64,000 nt of DNA, taken from Paenibacillus sp. MZ04-78.2 (lineage in GTDB: Bacteria > Bacillota > Bacilli > Paenibacillales > NBRC-103111). The stretch's first letter is position 1, and the number at the start of each line of letters is the position of its first letter. The DNA is taken from assembly GCF_024213375.1 (NCBI RefSeq), contig NZ_JANAVJ010000006.1, forward strand, positions 62,001-126,000, read 5' to 3'. Shown in pieces: positions 16,975-25,399 of the stretch. Made by a program: the position numbers and the translations under genes. Under the pieces are notes generated by a model. The model saw only the letters and a list, made by a program, of their open reading frames with translations. It was not told where the DNA came from and made no database searches.

Positions 16975-17277
16975 TCAATCAATTTCATGAACTATAACAT
17001 GTTTAATATTCGTGCTCAAATTCTGTAGTTCTGCTCTTGTAAAAGTGGGATATAAGAGAACGTTCTCAAGATCCTCTAGCGCAAACCATTGATAGATCAA
17101 TTTGTATGGTTGCCCAACCTCTTTGCCGAAGATAATCTTCTCTTTCTCAAATACACTGCTATTCTTGTCCACACATAAATGAATCAAGAAGTAAAAACCC
17201 ATTTCGTGATATTTTTGATTTTCATGTTCAAAAAAGGTTTCTGCAACCCAAAGTAGTCTTTCCGTTCGTACTTCCAT
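16975..17277 (-). pseudogene. C-terminal half of a NUDIX hydrolase
   Basis: The 100 codons read ERLLWVAETFFEHENQKYHE followed by MGFYFLIHL, and then FALEDLENVLLYPTFTRAEL. This is the usual second half of NUDIX family proteins of the type with a WVAENFF...K.HE.GFYFL pattern. The Nudix box (GX5EX7REUXEEXGU) that binds the metal is absent, so the piece cannot be catalytic. Its 5' end joins directly to the start of a different gene (alpha/beta-hydrolase type) at about 17278, showing a deletion or recombination scar. It is AT-rich, like its surroundings. Confidence 0.65.
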
Positions 17278-17332
17278 GCAGCACGATCAGCGGGTATCCG
17301 TCGCCACGGGTTTCGTAGTATAGATGTCTCAT
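17278..17332 (-). pseudogene. First 18 codons of an alpha/beta hydrolase gene, cut off
   Basis: The ATG at 17332 overlaps the stop of the cytidine deaminase gene (ATGA) and opens MRHLYYETRGDGYPLIVLHG, the standard N-terminus of an alpha/beta hydrolase up to its oxyanion HG motif. The frame then runs into the NUDIX remnant and stops within a dozen codons. The piece is more GC-rich than the NUDIX part, supporting a join of unrelated DNA. Confidence 0.6.
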
Positions 17333-17706
17333 CGCCAATCATATGGCAACAGTTCTTTCAGTGTAACAATCAGCCCATTTTCTACCATAACTTCTGTCTT
17401 TAAATTATCATCGTGTATTTGACTTATAAATTCTCTGCACCGTCCACATGGCGGCATAATATTCCCATCACTCCCGATTGCAATCATCTTTAATACTCTA
17501 TTTTCACCTTGCGTTATCATGGTTGCAGCGGCAGCATGTTCTGCACAAAAACCCATAGAGCAAGCCGTATCGATGCAAACCCCTGTATATATTTTTCCAC
17601 TTTCAGAAAGGATTGCTGCTCCAACTCCCCCTGCACTTGCATATTCCGATAGCTTTCGTGAATATATTACACTTTTTGCCTTCATGTAGAGTTCATCAAA
17701 TGTCAT
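17329..17706 (-). CDS. Cytidine deaminase family protein
   Basis: A 125-residue zinc-dependent deaminase, complete for the family. It has GGVGAAILSESGKIYTGVCI, the catalytic MGFCAEHAAA (zinc ligand Cys and general-acid Glu) and PPCGRCREFI (two zinc-ligand Cys). It could deaminate cytidine, or be of the blasticidin-S-deaminase type, which has the same motifs. The ATG at 17706 follows GAGGGGCGG; an upstream frame extension has no ribosome site. It is the only intact gene in an AT-rich segment of broken genes. Its stop overlaps the start of a truncated hydrolase gene. Confidence 0.85.
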   Translation of the reverse strand: MTFDELYMKAKSVIYSRKLSEYASAGGVGAAILSESGKIYTGVCIDTACSMGFCAEHAAAATMITQGENRVLKMIAIGSDGNIMPPCGRCREFISQIHDDNLKTEVMVENGLIVTLKELLPYDWR

Positions 17707-17755
17707 TTTGATCCGCCCCTCACTTTTTAATTTTTGAAGAAGACTAAAGGAATGC

Positions 17756-18028
17756 TTAATCTCCACCAAAGCATTCGATAAAACTCGGCGCCAAATCGTT
17801 TCTTAAAAGTATTTGTTGATTTTTTCTGTGCGGGAGAAATCCTTGCTTTTTTACATCTTCGGCAAGCTGCCCCGGATTTTTAAAGCGCTCAAAAAAGGGA
17901 AGCGCATATTCGTTTATTTGTTGAGTTATTTCTGCAATGACTCGTTCCCGCTCCGAATAGGCATCAACACTATACAGCGGCCAATCATCGGCTCTTTTTG
18001 TTAATCGGGCTAACGAGGTGGAAAACAC
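17756..18028 (-). pseudogene. C-terminal fragment of a DUF4304-type protein
   Basis: The 90 codons contain YSERERVIAEITQQINEYAL followed by PFFERFKNPGQLAEDVKKQG. This Leu-Pro-Phe-hydrophobic-Glu-Arg pattern is typical of the C-terminal part of DUF4304 proteins. The N-terminal beta-rich half is missing and no ribosome site fits the first ATG. Function of the family is unknown. From 18029 to 18346 there is no gene; a TATAAT at 18304 probably serves the next gene. Confidence 0.45.
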
Positions 18029-18346
18029 AACATTCGATAAGAGGCTCAGCTATCCGCTGACAGGTGTATACAAAAATTTCTCTTGGCTTAGTACCTTTGT
18101 CAAATTCTCTTTTTTCCAGACTTACTCACTCTCCAATGTAGTATAAACTTGCTAAAAAGCTTGCCCTTGATCCGGTCCCCGCTTGCTACAATGGCGTACT
18201 CGCCGCCCCTTTCCCAAACGGAAGAAGTTCTTTCTCCATAAGCTCACCCTCTCGATGAACAATTTTGTAATCTTTTTACATGCTAACCTTGTCTTAACCC
18301 TAGTATAATGAATAGGACCACAATAACGAATCCAAGGGAGGTACCC

Positions 18347-18982
18347 ATGAAAAAATTTATACTTGGACTGCTCTGCGGAGCCGTGCTTGCCGCGTCTACC
18401 GCCGTTTACGCTTCGGACGAGATCCGGGCGACGCTGTTTCCCGTAAAGCTGCAATTTAATGGAGAGGCTCGCGATACGGGCTCTCGGTTCGCGATTTTGA
18501 ATTATGACGGTCATACATATGTACCGCTTCGCTTCATGGCCGAAAACTTGGGGGCCGGGGCTGCTTATGACAATGAAGCCCGTACCGTCTCGGTCGTTTC
18601 CGAGCCAAAGAGCGCCAGCGACGCACAGAAAAAAATATGGGCGGCAACGTACCGCCTCGAACGCGGTATGGAAGCCAAGGACGTGAAGAGCGTGTTGGGC
18701 GAACCGTCTTTCCTGACGCTGATCGACAGCTCCAAGCAGCAGTTGTGGCGCTACGACTTCGGGGCATCAGCCGGCTACAGAAGCGGTGGTCTTAGCGCCG
18801 ACGCCGACGGCTTGCGCCGCGGCGACTTGGAGGGGCAGTTGTTCATTCGTTGGAACGCAAGCGCACAAGTCGACCGATACGAGCTGTGGACAGTGAAGAA
18901 AGCCGCGGACGGCTCTCGTAACGTCTCCACCTTCACCGTATACCCCGACGGCTCCACAAGCGGGTCCGCCGTCGCAAATTAG
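18347..18982 (+). CDS. Secreted stalk-domain (copper amine oxidase N-like) protein
   Basis: A 211-residue exported protein. It has a signal peptide (MKKFILGLLCGAVLAAST with cleavage near VYA-SDE), then a domain with YVPLRFMAENLGAGAAYD, the hallmark of the copper-amine-oxidase N-terminal-like stalk domain common in Paenibacillus surface proteins. The remaining 110 residues are polar with a repeated-look RLERGMEAKDVKSVLGEPSF segment, resembling SmpA/OmlA-type motifs. AAGGGAGGTACCC precedes the ATG. The domain is structural and no enzyme activity should be inferred from its name. A terminator follows. Confidence 0.78.
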   Translation: MKKFILGLLCGAVLAASTAVYASDEIRATLFPVKLQFNGEARDTGSRFAILNYDGHTYVPLRFMAENLGAGAAYDNEARTVSVVSEPKSASDAQKKIWAATYRLERGMEAKDVKSVLGEPSFLTLIDSSKQQLWRYDFGASAGYRSGGLSADADGLRRGDLEGQLFIRWNASAQVDRYELWTVKKAADGSRNVSTFTVYPDGSTSGSAVAN

Positions 18983-18987
18983 GCTGG

Positions 18988-19018
18988 AAGCCGGTTCCTT
19001 CGGGGCCGGCTTATTTTT
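18988..19018 (+). terminator. Terminator after the stalk-domain gene
   Basis: AAGCCGG / CCGGCTT stem with an 11-base loop containing TTCG, then a T-rich run. Confidence 0.8.
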
Positions 19019-19173
19019 GCGCGGTGGGAGAGACATCGAATACATTAGACGCAGGGTGAATGCTGTTGGTTGCTGGCGTATGCAAAATTTTGGATATGTG
19101 GCGCGTATTTGTTTCCAATCCTTGGACATACTATCGGTGTTCCGAAATATCCATTCCAGTTCAGGAGGTTTTT

Positions 19174-19755
19174 ATGCACACGCAGCAACGTTTTGCCGCC
19201 CATGAATTTCTGGAAACCCAAGAGGCGGTCCGTACGAAAGGGGCGCACATCGAACTGTACGGTGTTCTGTTCTCGATGGCGCAGGATACGCATTTGAAAG
19301 ATATTTTGTTCAATCAGCAGCGACGGATGCTGGAAGGCTACGATTACGGCATCGGCCTGCTGAAAGGCAGAGGCATCGCCATGACGCCGCATACGCCGGA
19401 GCTGCGCATTTACGAAAGACCGCAAGCCGGACTGCAGCAGCCATCCATGCCGGCGCCGAATCCGAACGCTACGCAGTTGTCCGATGTGTCCATCGCGACC
19501 ATTGCGCTGAATCTTCATAAAACCGGCTCGGCCGTCGCCATGCTGTGGGCCTGCGAATGCGTAGATCCGCAAATTCGCCAGTACCATGCGACCTCGGCGA
19601 ACATCTGCCAGGAAATGGCTTGGGAGCTGTTCCAGTACATGAACTACAAGGGCTTCTACCAAGCCCCGCAGCTAGCCGACCATACGATGCGTACTATGAT
19701 TCAGGCCGTACAGCCTGCGGAGCCGCAGCAGCCTTACCAGACGCATTTTCAATAA
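19174..19755 (+). CDS. CotF-family spore coat protein
   Basis: A 193-residue protein. The N-terminal part, HEFLETQEAVRTKGAHIELY then AQDTHLKDILFNQQRRMLEG, is the ferritin-like helical pattern of CotF-type coat proteins. A second helical pair includes ALNLHKTGSAVAMLWACECV and ANICQEMAWELFQYMNYKGF. The C-terminus is Gln/Pro-rich (QQPYQTHFQ). In sporulating Firmicutes these proteins are assembled in the coat or are YhcN/CotF-like spore components. TCAGGAGG lies 8 bases before the ATG. No partner genes are adjacent. Confidence 0.82.
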   Translation: MHTQQRFAAHEFLETQEAVRTKGAHIELYGVLFSMAQDTHLKDILFNQQRRMLEGYDYGIGLLKGRGIAMTPHTPELRIYERPQAGLQQPSMPAPNPNATQLSDVSIATIALNLHKTGSAVAMLWACECVDPQIRQYHATSANICQEMAWELFQYMNYKGFYQAPQLADHTMRTMIQAVQPAEPQQPYQTHFQ

Positions 19756-19774
19756 CAGTTTCCACTGCTTTCGG

Positions 19775-19816
19775 AAGCCGGGCGTTCTCTTGTTCAGGAG
19801 AACCCCGGCTTTTTGG
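19775..19816 (+). terminator. Terminator after the coat protein gene
   Basis: A long stem, AAGCCGGGcGTTCTC pairing with GAGAACcCCGGCTT around one mismatch, followed by TTTTT. Confidence 0.88.
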
Positions 19817-19924
19817 CGCTTGATTATTTGATCGGAAAAACCTTCCTTAACCTAACAGTTTCTTAACAAAGCTCTGTCATAATTAAGGATACAACATCAC
19901 CTTAGACGGTTGGGGGTTTTGCCT

Positions 19925-20287
19925 ATGGCTAAAGTAATGGTAGTCGATGACGCCGCTTTCATGCGGATGATGCTGCGAACGATGCTGATGGAGGAAGGAC
20001 ACGAAGTGGTGGCGGAAGCGACGAACGGCATGGAGGCGGTTAACGTTTATTTATCCGCCCGGCCCGATCTGGTCACGATGGATATTACGATGCCCGAGCT
20101 GGACGGGGTTGGAGCGGTCAAAGAAATCCGCAAGCACGACCCGGACGCGAAGATCATCATGTGCTCCGCCATGGGCCAAAAGGGCATGGTGCTGGAAGCC
20201 ATTACGGCTGGAGCGAAGGATTTTATCGTCAAGCCGTTTCAAAAAGACCGCGTCATCGAGTCGGTCAACAAGGTGCTCGGCTTGTAA
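19925..20287 (+). CDS. cheY: CheY-type response regulator
   Basis: A 120-residue single-domain receiver, the usual CheY length. It has acidic Asp8/Asp9, phospho-acceptor Asp53 (TMDITMPELDG), a Ser/Thr switch in MCSAMGQKGMV and the conserved Lys in FIVKPFQKDR. It closely matches CheY of Bacillus type, which binds the flagellar switch when phosphorylated. It stands alone here with no other che or fli genes, so a stand-alone paralogue of the flagellar-operon CheY is possible. GGGGG lies about 9 bases before the ATG. Confidence 0.88.
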   Translation: MAKVMVVDDAAFMRMMLRTMLMEEGHEVVAEATNGMEAVNVYLSARPDLVTMDITMPELDGVGAVKEIRKHDPDAKIIMCSAMGQKGMVLEAITAGAKDFIVKPFQKDRVIESVNKVLGL

Positions 20288-20362
20288 ACACGCCCGGCGG
20301 CAGCAGGGTTACCGACTGCCGTATTCGTAACGGGCTGGAATCCCATTCCCTTTTTGTAAATG

Positions 20363-20407
20363 AAAACCGGTCATTTTCGCCGTAGGGCGGAACGGCCGGT
20401 TTTTGTG
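20363..20407 (+). terminator. Terminator after the cheY-like gene
   Basis: AAAACCGG (20363-20370) pairs with CCGGTTTT (20396-20403). An inner GCC/GGC hairpin fills the loop, and T residues follow. Confidence 0.7.
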
Positions 20408-20481
20408 CAAGCGGAGCAACCTTTTCGCGGTTCGTCAGGTCTAATGGATAGAAGTTACATAATTGGCGGGAGGATGGACCG

Positions 20482-20880
20482 GTGGCAACGATCGTATGGC
20501 ATAAACCGAGCGGGCGGAAATATCTTTTTCTGGGCCCGGGATTCGGCGCTTACAAAGCGCAAAGAGCGAGTGTGCTTGGAGGCAATTGGTTTCCGCACGA
20601 GGAATCGGGCGAAATCATGGTGGCGGCGGTGTGCGACGGGAACGGAAGCATCCGCTGGTTTCCGTCGGAAGAGCTGCAAGTGCTTGAAATCGACGGCAAG
20701 CCCGTGAGCAGTTGGTTCGAGAGCTTGGCCGATCCGGACGCACTGCTGCCGTTAGACAAAGACGATCCATGCGGCGCGGAAGCGGGAGCCGTTGAGCAAT
20801 GCCCGGCCTGTTTGACACGTGTGCGGGCGGAAGAGCGGGAATGTCCGTCCTGCGGACTTACGTTAATCATGGAATCGTGA
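20482..20880 (+). CDS. Uncharacterised protein with C-terminal zinc ribbon
   Basis: A 132-residue protein with GTG start, GGGAGGATGG in front. The first 85 residues look like a small beta-rich domain (SGRKYLFLGPGFGAYKAQRA, then SIRWFPSEELQVLEIDGKPV). The end has CPACLTRVRAEERECPSCGL, a two-CPxC zinc ribbon near residues 107-124. No signal peptide or membrane helix. I do not recognise the N-terminal domain. The zinc ribbon suggests binding to nucleic acid or protein. It lies alone between cheY and an alpha/beta hydrolase gene. Confidence 0.65.
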   Translation: MATIVWHKPSGRKYLFLGPGFGAYKAQRASVLGGNWFPHEESGEIMVAAVCDGNGSIRWFPSEELQVLEIDGKPVSSWFESLADPDALLPLDKDDPCGAEAGAVEQCPACLTRVRAEERECPSCGLTLIMES

Positions 20881-20940
20881 GCATCCGGGATAGAAAACAG
20901 CGGTAGGAACGGGAGTGCATCTTTTGCGAAGGGGAGGGGC

Positions 20941-21861
20941 ATGCTAGGAATTGCATTTACTTCCAATTTGGAAAAGAAAGGCGGTGAAGCGGTCGTGCCC
21001 TTCGCCAAGATTAACGGAACGACGCTGTACTACAAAGTGAAAGGCTCCGGCGTTCCGATCGTGTTCATTCATCCTCCGATGCTGACGAGCAGCAATTTTG
21101 CGGACCAGATGGAGCAGCTTTCGAGCAGGTACCAGATTATTGCGTTCGATATTCGCGGCCACGGACAGAGCGGGCAGTCCTCGGAGCAGCTTACATACAC
21201 CCTACTGGCGGAAGACATTTGCGGATTGCTCGACCATTTGGAGCTGAAAAAAGCCTATTTATGCGGGTATTCGACCGGCGGGTCGGTCGCGCTGGAAGCG
21301 CTGCTCCGCTATCCCGACCGGTTCTACGGGGCGATTCTGATCAGCGGTATGTCGGAGCTGAGCGACTGGTACCGGCGCAGCGAGGCTTGGGCGGCGGTCG
21401 GGCTAATGGGGCTTCGTGCCAAACGGATTGTCGCGGCGGTCATCGCTTGGGGCAACTCGAACAAATGGAAGACGTTCCGGCGTCTTTACCGCACGGCCAA
21501 GGAAGGACATCTGCGGAACGTGAACGACTACTTCAAGTGCAGCCTGACGTACAACTGCACGGAGAAGCTGGGGCAGATTCAAACGCCTATCCTGCTCCTC
21601 TACGGGGAGAAAGATAAAGAATTTCACCGGTATGCCCATATCCTCCACCGCAGACTGCGCGACAGCACATTGCATTTCTTACCCAAGGTCGGCCATCAGC
21701 TTCCGACCAAATCGGCGTCGTTGTTGAATGCGTTAATCCGCCAATGGATCGACGAGCGTCATCCTTGGAAGACGGCGGACAAATCCCGGCAGCCGGCGCC
21801 GTCCTTGCCCGCGTTTCTCCCGCCGGATGTGCCGCAGATTGAAGAGACGACAGAGGTGTAG
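20941..21861 (+). CDS. Alpha/beta hydrolase
   Basis: A 306-residue alpha/beta-hydrolase-fold protein. It has the oxyanion-hole region FIHPPMLTSS, strand/loop FDIRGHGQSGQSS, nucleophile elbow CGYSTGGSVA with the catalytic Ser, acid in LLYGEKDKEFH and the catalytic His in KVGHQLPTKSA. The class includes esterases and lactonases; the substrate cannot be inferred. The Pro-rich tail ends PPDVPQIEETTEV. The ATG at 20941 follows GGGGAGGGG; a GTG at 20995 is an alternative, since homologues usually start near VPFAKINGTTLYY. Confidence 0.85.
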   Translation: MLGIAFTSNLEKKGGEAVVPFAKINGTTLYYKVKGSGVPIVFIHPPMLTSSNFADQMEQLSSRYQIIAFDIRGHGQSGQSSEQLTYTLLAEDICGLLDHLELKKAYLCGYSTGGSVALEALLRYPDRFYGAILISGMSELSDWYRRSEAWAAVGLMGLRAKRIVAAVIAWGNSNKWKTFRRLYRTAKEGHLRNVNDYFKCSLTYNCTEKLGQIQTPILLLYGEKDKEFHRYAHILHRRLRDSTLHFLPKVGHQLPTKSASLLNALIRQWIDERHPWKTADKSRQPAPSLPAFLPPDVPQIEETTEV

Positions 21862-21971
21862 GTGTCCGGCTCGACGATTCGCGCAGGGGGACATGTGCGT
21901 TAAGCGCCGAACGGCGAACAACTAAGCGCTCTAAAACGATGACGTTAAACAAGGGAGAGGGGATAGGAAAA

Positions 21972-22985
21972 GTGGATGTGCAGCTCGCTGAAAAACAAGT
22001 GGAGACGTGGGCAAAAGCCAGCGCACGTTCGTTAGGGTTCAAAGGGGCGAAGATCGAAGCGAAGTATATTTGGAATCCGGGAGGATTTGTCAACCAGTCC
22101 TATCGCTTATCTGATGGCGAAACGGTTCGGCATCTAAAGCTCGCGCAAGAATATAGAGCCCCGCTTCTGCAGCAGTGGGCCAGGTTGAGCGGGTATTTGA
22201 CCAGCCATTATCATGCGCCGCGGCTTTTCGAAGAGGTGACTCAAGAAATCATTCCCGGTTATTCGTACGGTTTAGTGTTCGATTATATTCAAGGAACCCC
22301 GCTAAGCTCTTGTTCCGATCCAACAGCCGTTGTTGAAAACGTCCTGAAAGCATTGAACCGGCTGCATGCGGATCAAGAGTTCAAGAAGGGAGTCGAAGCC
22401 CACACCCGCTCGTATTCGGAAGCGTTTGCCGAGGAGTACATTGTCCGATTCGAGGAGGATCTGGAGACGATCAGGTCTGAACGCCATTTGCTTGACTTCG
22501 TGTCAGACGACGCCTTGGATTGGTTTGATTCGGAAGTAAGGACCTTAAAGCGGCTTGTATATCAACTGCCTTCTTTTCAAATGAAAGCTAGGGATACCGT
22601 ACATAACGATCTAAACTGGCACAACGTATTAGTGGAAGGAGACGGAAGTTATTGGATTATAGACTGGGATGATTTAACCGTGAATGGAGATGCTGCCATG
22701 GATTATTCCGTCTTCCTTTGGCCGCTCCACCGCTCCAAGGATTGGCCGTTTTGGGAAAAGCGACTCCGCGATTTGGAAGGCGGTGAACCATTCGAACGGA
22801 TGGAGGTTTATTTCAGGGCGAAGCTGCTTGACGACGTGATCGATGTTCTTGCCGATTACATTGAAGCGGAGAAGCTGCCCGAGGTGAAGGAACGAACGCA
22901 GCAAGAGGCAAAAGAAACGCACCTTCGCGCTTACCCCGAATATCTTGGGCGATATGCCAAGGTGCCGGGGAAATTGCAAGGATGA
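21972..22985 (+). CDS. APH-family phosphotransferase (aminoglycoside/choline kinase fold)
   Basis: A 337-residue kinase-like protein. It has a nucleotide-binding N-lobe (NPGGFVNQSYRLSDGETVRH), the catalytic loop HNDLNWHNVLVEGD and metal-binding IDWDDLTVNGDAAMDYSVFL, all typical of the APH family. Members phosphorylate antibiotics, choline, homoserine or other small molecules; the sequence alone does not say which. GTG 21972 is chosen because GGGAGAGGGGATAGG precedes it. The upstream ATG at 21939 has no site. No resistance context is visible. Confidence 0.75.
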   Translation: MDVQLAEKQVETWAKASARSLGFKGAKIEAKYIWNPGGFVNQSYRLSDGETVRHLKLAQEYRAPLLQQWARLSGYLTSHYHAPRLFEEVTQEIIPGYSYGLVFDYIQGTPLSSCSDPTAVVENVLKALNRLHADQEFKKGVEAHTRSYSEAFAEEYIVRFEEDLETIRSERHLLDFVSDDALDWFDSEVRTLKRLVYQLPSFQMKARDTVHNDLNWHNVLVEGDGSYWIIDWDDLTVNGDAAMDYSVFLWPLHRSKDWPFWEKRLRDLEGGEPFERMEVYFRAKLLDDVIDVLADYIEAEKLPEVKERTQQEAKETHLRAYPEYLGRYAKVPGKLQG

Positions 22986-23110
22986 ACCCCGCAGCGTTCC
23001 TGATCTTGCCAAATGTATTGCGCCCGGCGGGAATCACTCTGATTGCCACCTTCTTTGCGTGCCGCTCCGAGGCGTAGTACAATGGCGAGACGATACAGAA
23101 CTCGGAGAGG

Positions 23111-23833
23111 ATGACTACGCTTATGGACCCGATCAAACGAGAAAAGCTGCTGGAGCAGGCGGCCGTTTATGTGAGAGCCGAACTGGAACGAGACAGCAGC
23201 GGCCACGACTGGTGGCATATTGTCCGAGTGACCCGCACAGCCAAGCGGCTGGCGGCGGTCGAACGCGCGGACGCGTTCATCTGCGAGCTGGCGGCTCTGC
23301 TGCACGACGTAGCCGACGAAAAGCTGAACCCGAGCAAGGAAGCCGGACTGCAAAAGGTGGAGAACTGGCTCGCCGAAGCGGGAACGGACGAAGCGGACCG
23401 CACCCATGTCATGGACATCATTTCGACGATGTCCTATGGAGGAGGACACGGCCAGCCGATGCGTACCGCCGAAGGCCGGATTGTGCAGGACGCGGACCGC
23501 CTTGATGCGATCGGCGCGATCGGGATCGCCCGCGTGTTCGCCTACGGCGGTTGGAAGGGCCGACCGATGCACGACCCGGAGCTGCCGGTTCGCGAGCATA
23601 TGACGCCGGAGGAATACCGCAGCCATCCGGGAACGGCGGTCAACCACTTTTACGAGAAGCTGCTGAAGCTCAAGGATTTGATGAACACGGACGCCGCCCG
23701 CGCCTTGGCGGAGGAGCGGCACCGCTTTATGGAGCGGTATTTGGAGCAGTTTTATAACGAATGGGACGCGGTAGACGCGGCGTTTGATCCCGCCGGGGAG
23801 ACGGCTTCTCCGACCGGGACAACGTCCCGCTGA
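23111..23833 (+). CDS. HD-domain phosphohydrolase
   Basis: A 240-residue protein of the YedJ/YpgQ HD type. The metal ligands are seen in SSGHDWWHIVRVTRTAKRLA (first His), ELAALLHDVADEKL (the HD pair) and a later Asp in GRIVQDADRLDAIGAIGIAR, followed by KPMHDPE-like GRPMHDPELP. Such enzymes hydrolyse nucleotide pyrophosphates or monophosphates. The ATG at 23111 touches the GGAGAGG ribosome site, so the ATG at 23123 (MDPIKREK) may be the real start. It is convergent with the aminotransferase gene, with only 6 bases between. Confidence 0.83.
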   Translation: MTTLMDPIKREKLLEQAAVYVRAELERDSSGHDWWHIVRVTRTAKRLAAVERADAFICELAALLHDVADEKLNPSKEAGLQKVENWLAEAGTDEADRTHVMDIISTMSYGGGHGQPMRTAEGRIVQDADRLDAIGAIGIARVFAYGGWKGRPMHDPELPVREHMTPEEYRSHPGTAVNHFYEKLLKLKDLMNTDAARALAEERHRFMERYLEQFYNEWDAVDAAFDPAGETASPTGTTSR

Positions 23834-23839
23834 TCCGGT

Positions 23840-25018
23840 TCACTCGAATTGCTTCAGGAAGCGGCCCATCCGCTCGATCGCCTCGGTCAAATTTTCCACC
23901 GAAGACGCATAAGAACAGCGGATATGGCCTTCCCCGGCGAAACCGAGAGCGTTGCCGGGCACGACCGCAACCTTCGTCTCCTCCAGCAGCCGCCAGGCGA
24001 ACGTCTCGGAGGAAAGGCCCGTGTGCCGGATCGACGGGAAGGCGTAGAAGGCTCCCCGGGGCTCGAAGCAGGGCAGGCCGATCTCTTGGAAGCCCTTCAG
24101 CACGAGCCGCCGCCGCTGATTGTACGAGTTGACCATCTCCTTCATTTCCTCCGTCCCGTTCCGGAGCGCTTCGATAGCCGCTTTTTGCACCGTGATGGGC
24201 GCGCAGATCATCGTGTATTGATGGATTTTCGTCATCGCGGCGATGACTTCGGGATGTCCGCAAGCGTATCCGAGCCGCCAGCCCGTCATGGCGTACGCCT
24301 TGGAGAAGCCGTTCAGCAAAATCGTCCGGTCCCGCATCCCCGGCAACGACGCAAAGCACGTATGCTCGCCCTCGTAAGTCAGCTTGTCGTATACCTCGTC
24401 GGAAATGACGATCAAGTTATGCTTTTCCACGACTTTGGCAATGTCGAGCAGATCTTCCCGGGGCATCGTCGCGCCGGTCGGATTGTTCGGATAGTTGAAC
24501 AGCAGCGCCTTGGTTCGCGGCGTGATCGCAGCTTCCACCAGTGCGGCGGTCAGCCGGAAATCGTTGTCTGCCGTCGTGGTCAGCGGAACCGGCACGCCGC
24601 CTGCCATCGTGACGCATGGCCCGTACGATACGTAGCACGGCTCGGCGATCAGTACTTCGTCTCCCGTGTGGACGATAGCGCGCAAAGCAAGATCGACCGC
24701 TTCACTAACTCCGACCGTAATCAGCACCTCGCTGCGGGGCTCGTAGCGCACGCCGTAAAACCCGTGCAGATGAGCGGCAATTTCCTCCCGCAGCTCCAGC
24801 AAGCCTGCGTTGGACGTGTACATCGTGTATCCTTGCCTCAAAGACTGAATCCCCGTTTCCCGGATCGCCCAAGGCGTCACAAAGTCGGGCTCTCCGACGC
24901 CGAGCGAAATAATGCCGGTCATCTCCGATGCGAGATCGAAAAACCGCCGGATGCCGGACGGCGGCATATCCCGGATGACGGGGGAGAGTCGTTCGGACCA
25001 ATTCAAAGTCATAACCAT
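23840..25018 (-). CDS. Class I/II PLP aminotransferase under T-box control
   Basis: A 392-residue fold-type I aminotransferase. It has substrate/PLP motifs ISLGVGEPDFVTPW, FNYPNNPTGATM (Asn of PLP ring stacking), SDEVYDKLTY and the Schiff-base lysine Lys240 in NGFSKAYAMTGWRLGY, with the substrate-carboxylate Arg in HIRCSYASS near the end. It resembles the PatA/AlaT/AspB group of Bacillales. The leader is a T-box whose specifier reads GCC, so the enzyme probably makes or uses alanine. Start ATG 25018, or 25012 by ribosome-site spacing. Confidence 0.88.
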   Translation of the reverse strand: MVMTLNWSERLSPVIRDMPPSGIRRFFDLASEMTGIISLGVGEPDFVTPWAIRETGIQSLRQGYTMYTSNAGLLELREEIAAHLHGFYGVRYEPRSEVLITVGVSEAVDLALRAIVHTGDEVLIAEPCYVSYGPCVTMAGGVPVPLTTTADNDFRLTAALVEAAITPRTKALLFNYPNNPTGATMPREDLLDIAKVVEKHNLIVISDEVYDKLTYEGEHTCFASLPGMRDRTILLNGFSKAYAMTGWRLGYACGHPEVIAAMTKIHQYTMICAPITVQKAAIEALRNGTEEMKEMVNSYNQRRRLVLKGFQEIGLPCFEPRGAFYAFPSIRHTGLSSETFAWRLLEETKVAVVPGNALGFAGEGHIRCSYASSVENLTEAIERMGRFLKQFE

Positions 25019-25061
25019 TCACCAGCTTTTCATGGATTTGTTCGTGCACATTTGCAAATAA

Positions 25062-25297
25062 AAAAGCCCCCGTCCCCAAAAAAGGGACGAGAGCTATGCT
25101 CACGCGGTACCACCCTCGTTGACTCCACTACATGCGAAGTCCACTCGGTCCTATAACGGCGGAACACCGGCCAACTCCTACAGCTGCAAGCTTCAGAGGG
25201 CGACTCCAGGGTGGCTTTCGGCAGGGTTTCTTTCCCGGGCTCGCACCTTCCCCGGGTCGCTTGGAAATACACCGTGCTTACTTTCCCCATCGTTGTC
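25062..25297 (-). ncRNA. T-box riboswitch, apparent alanine specifier
   Basis: On the minus strand the conserved T-box AGGGTGGTACCGCG lies at about 25103-25116, ahead of a terminator stem CGTCCC/GGGACG with a T run. Stem I has the AGTA loop-E motif, the distal-loop GGTGCGAGCC, and a GAAA-GCC-A specifier context matching the layout of glyQS leaders (GAAA-GGC-A). Binding of uncharged tRNA-Ala would favour antitermination and turn on the aminotransferase gene 44 bases downstream. Confidence 0.88.
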
Positions 25298-25319
25298 TTT
25301 CACGAAAATAATTAACAGT

Positions 25320-25349
25320 ACTATAGCACGGGTTGTTTTCGGCTGTCAA
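25320..25349 (-). promoter_or_regulatory. Promoter of the T-box transcript
   Basis: Minus strand TTGACA, 18 bases, TATAGT, placed about 25 bases before the T-box leader. Confidence 0.75.
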
Positions 25350-25399
25350 TCGTCTCTTCGGGCAAGCTTCACCGCGACAGCACATTGACCATCCAAAGC

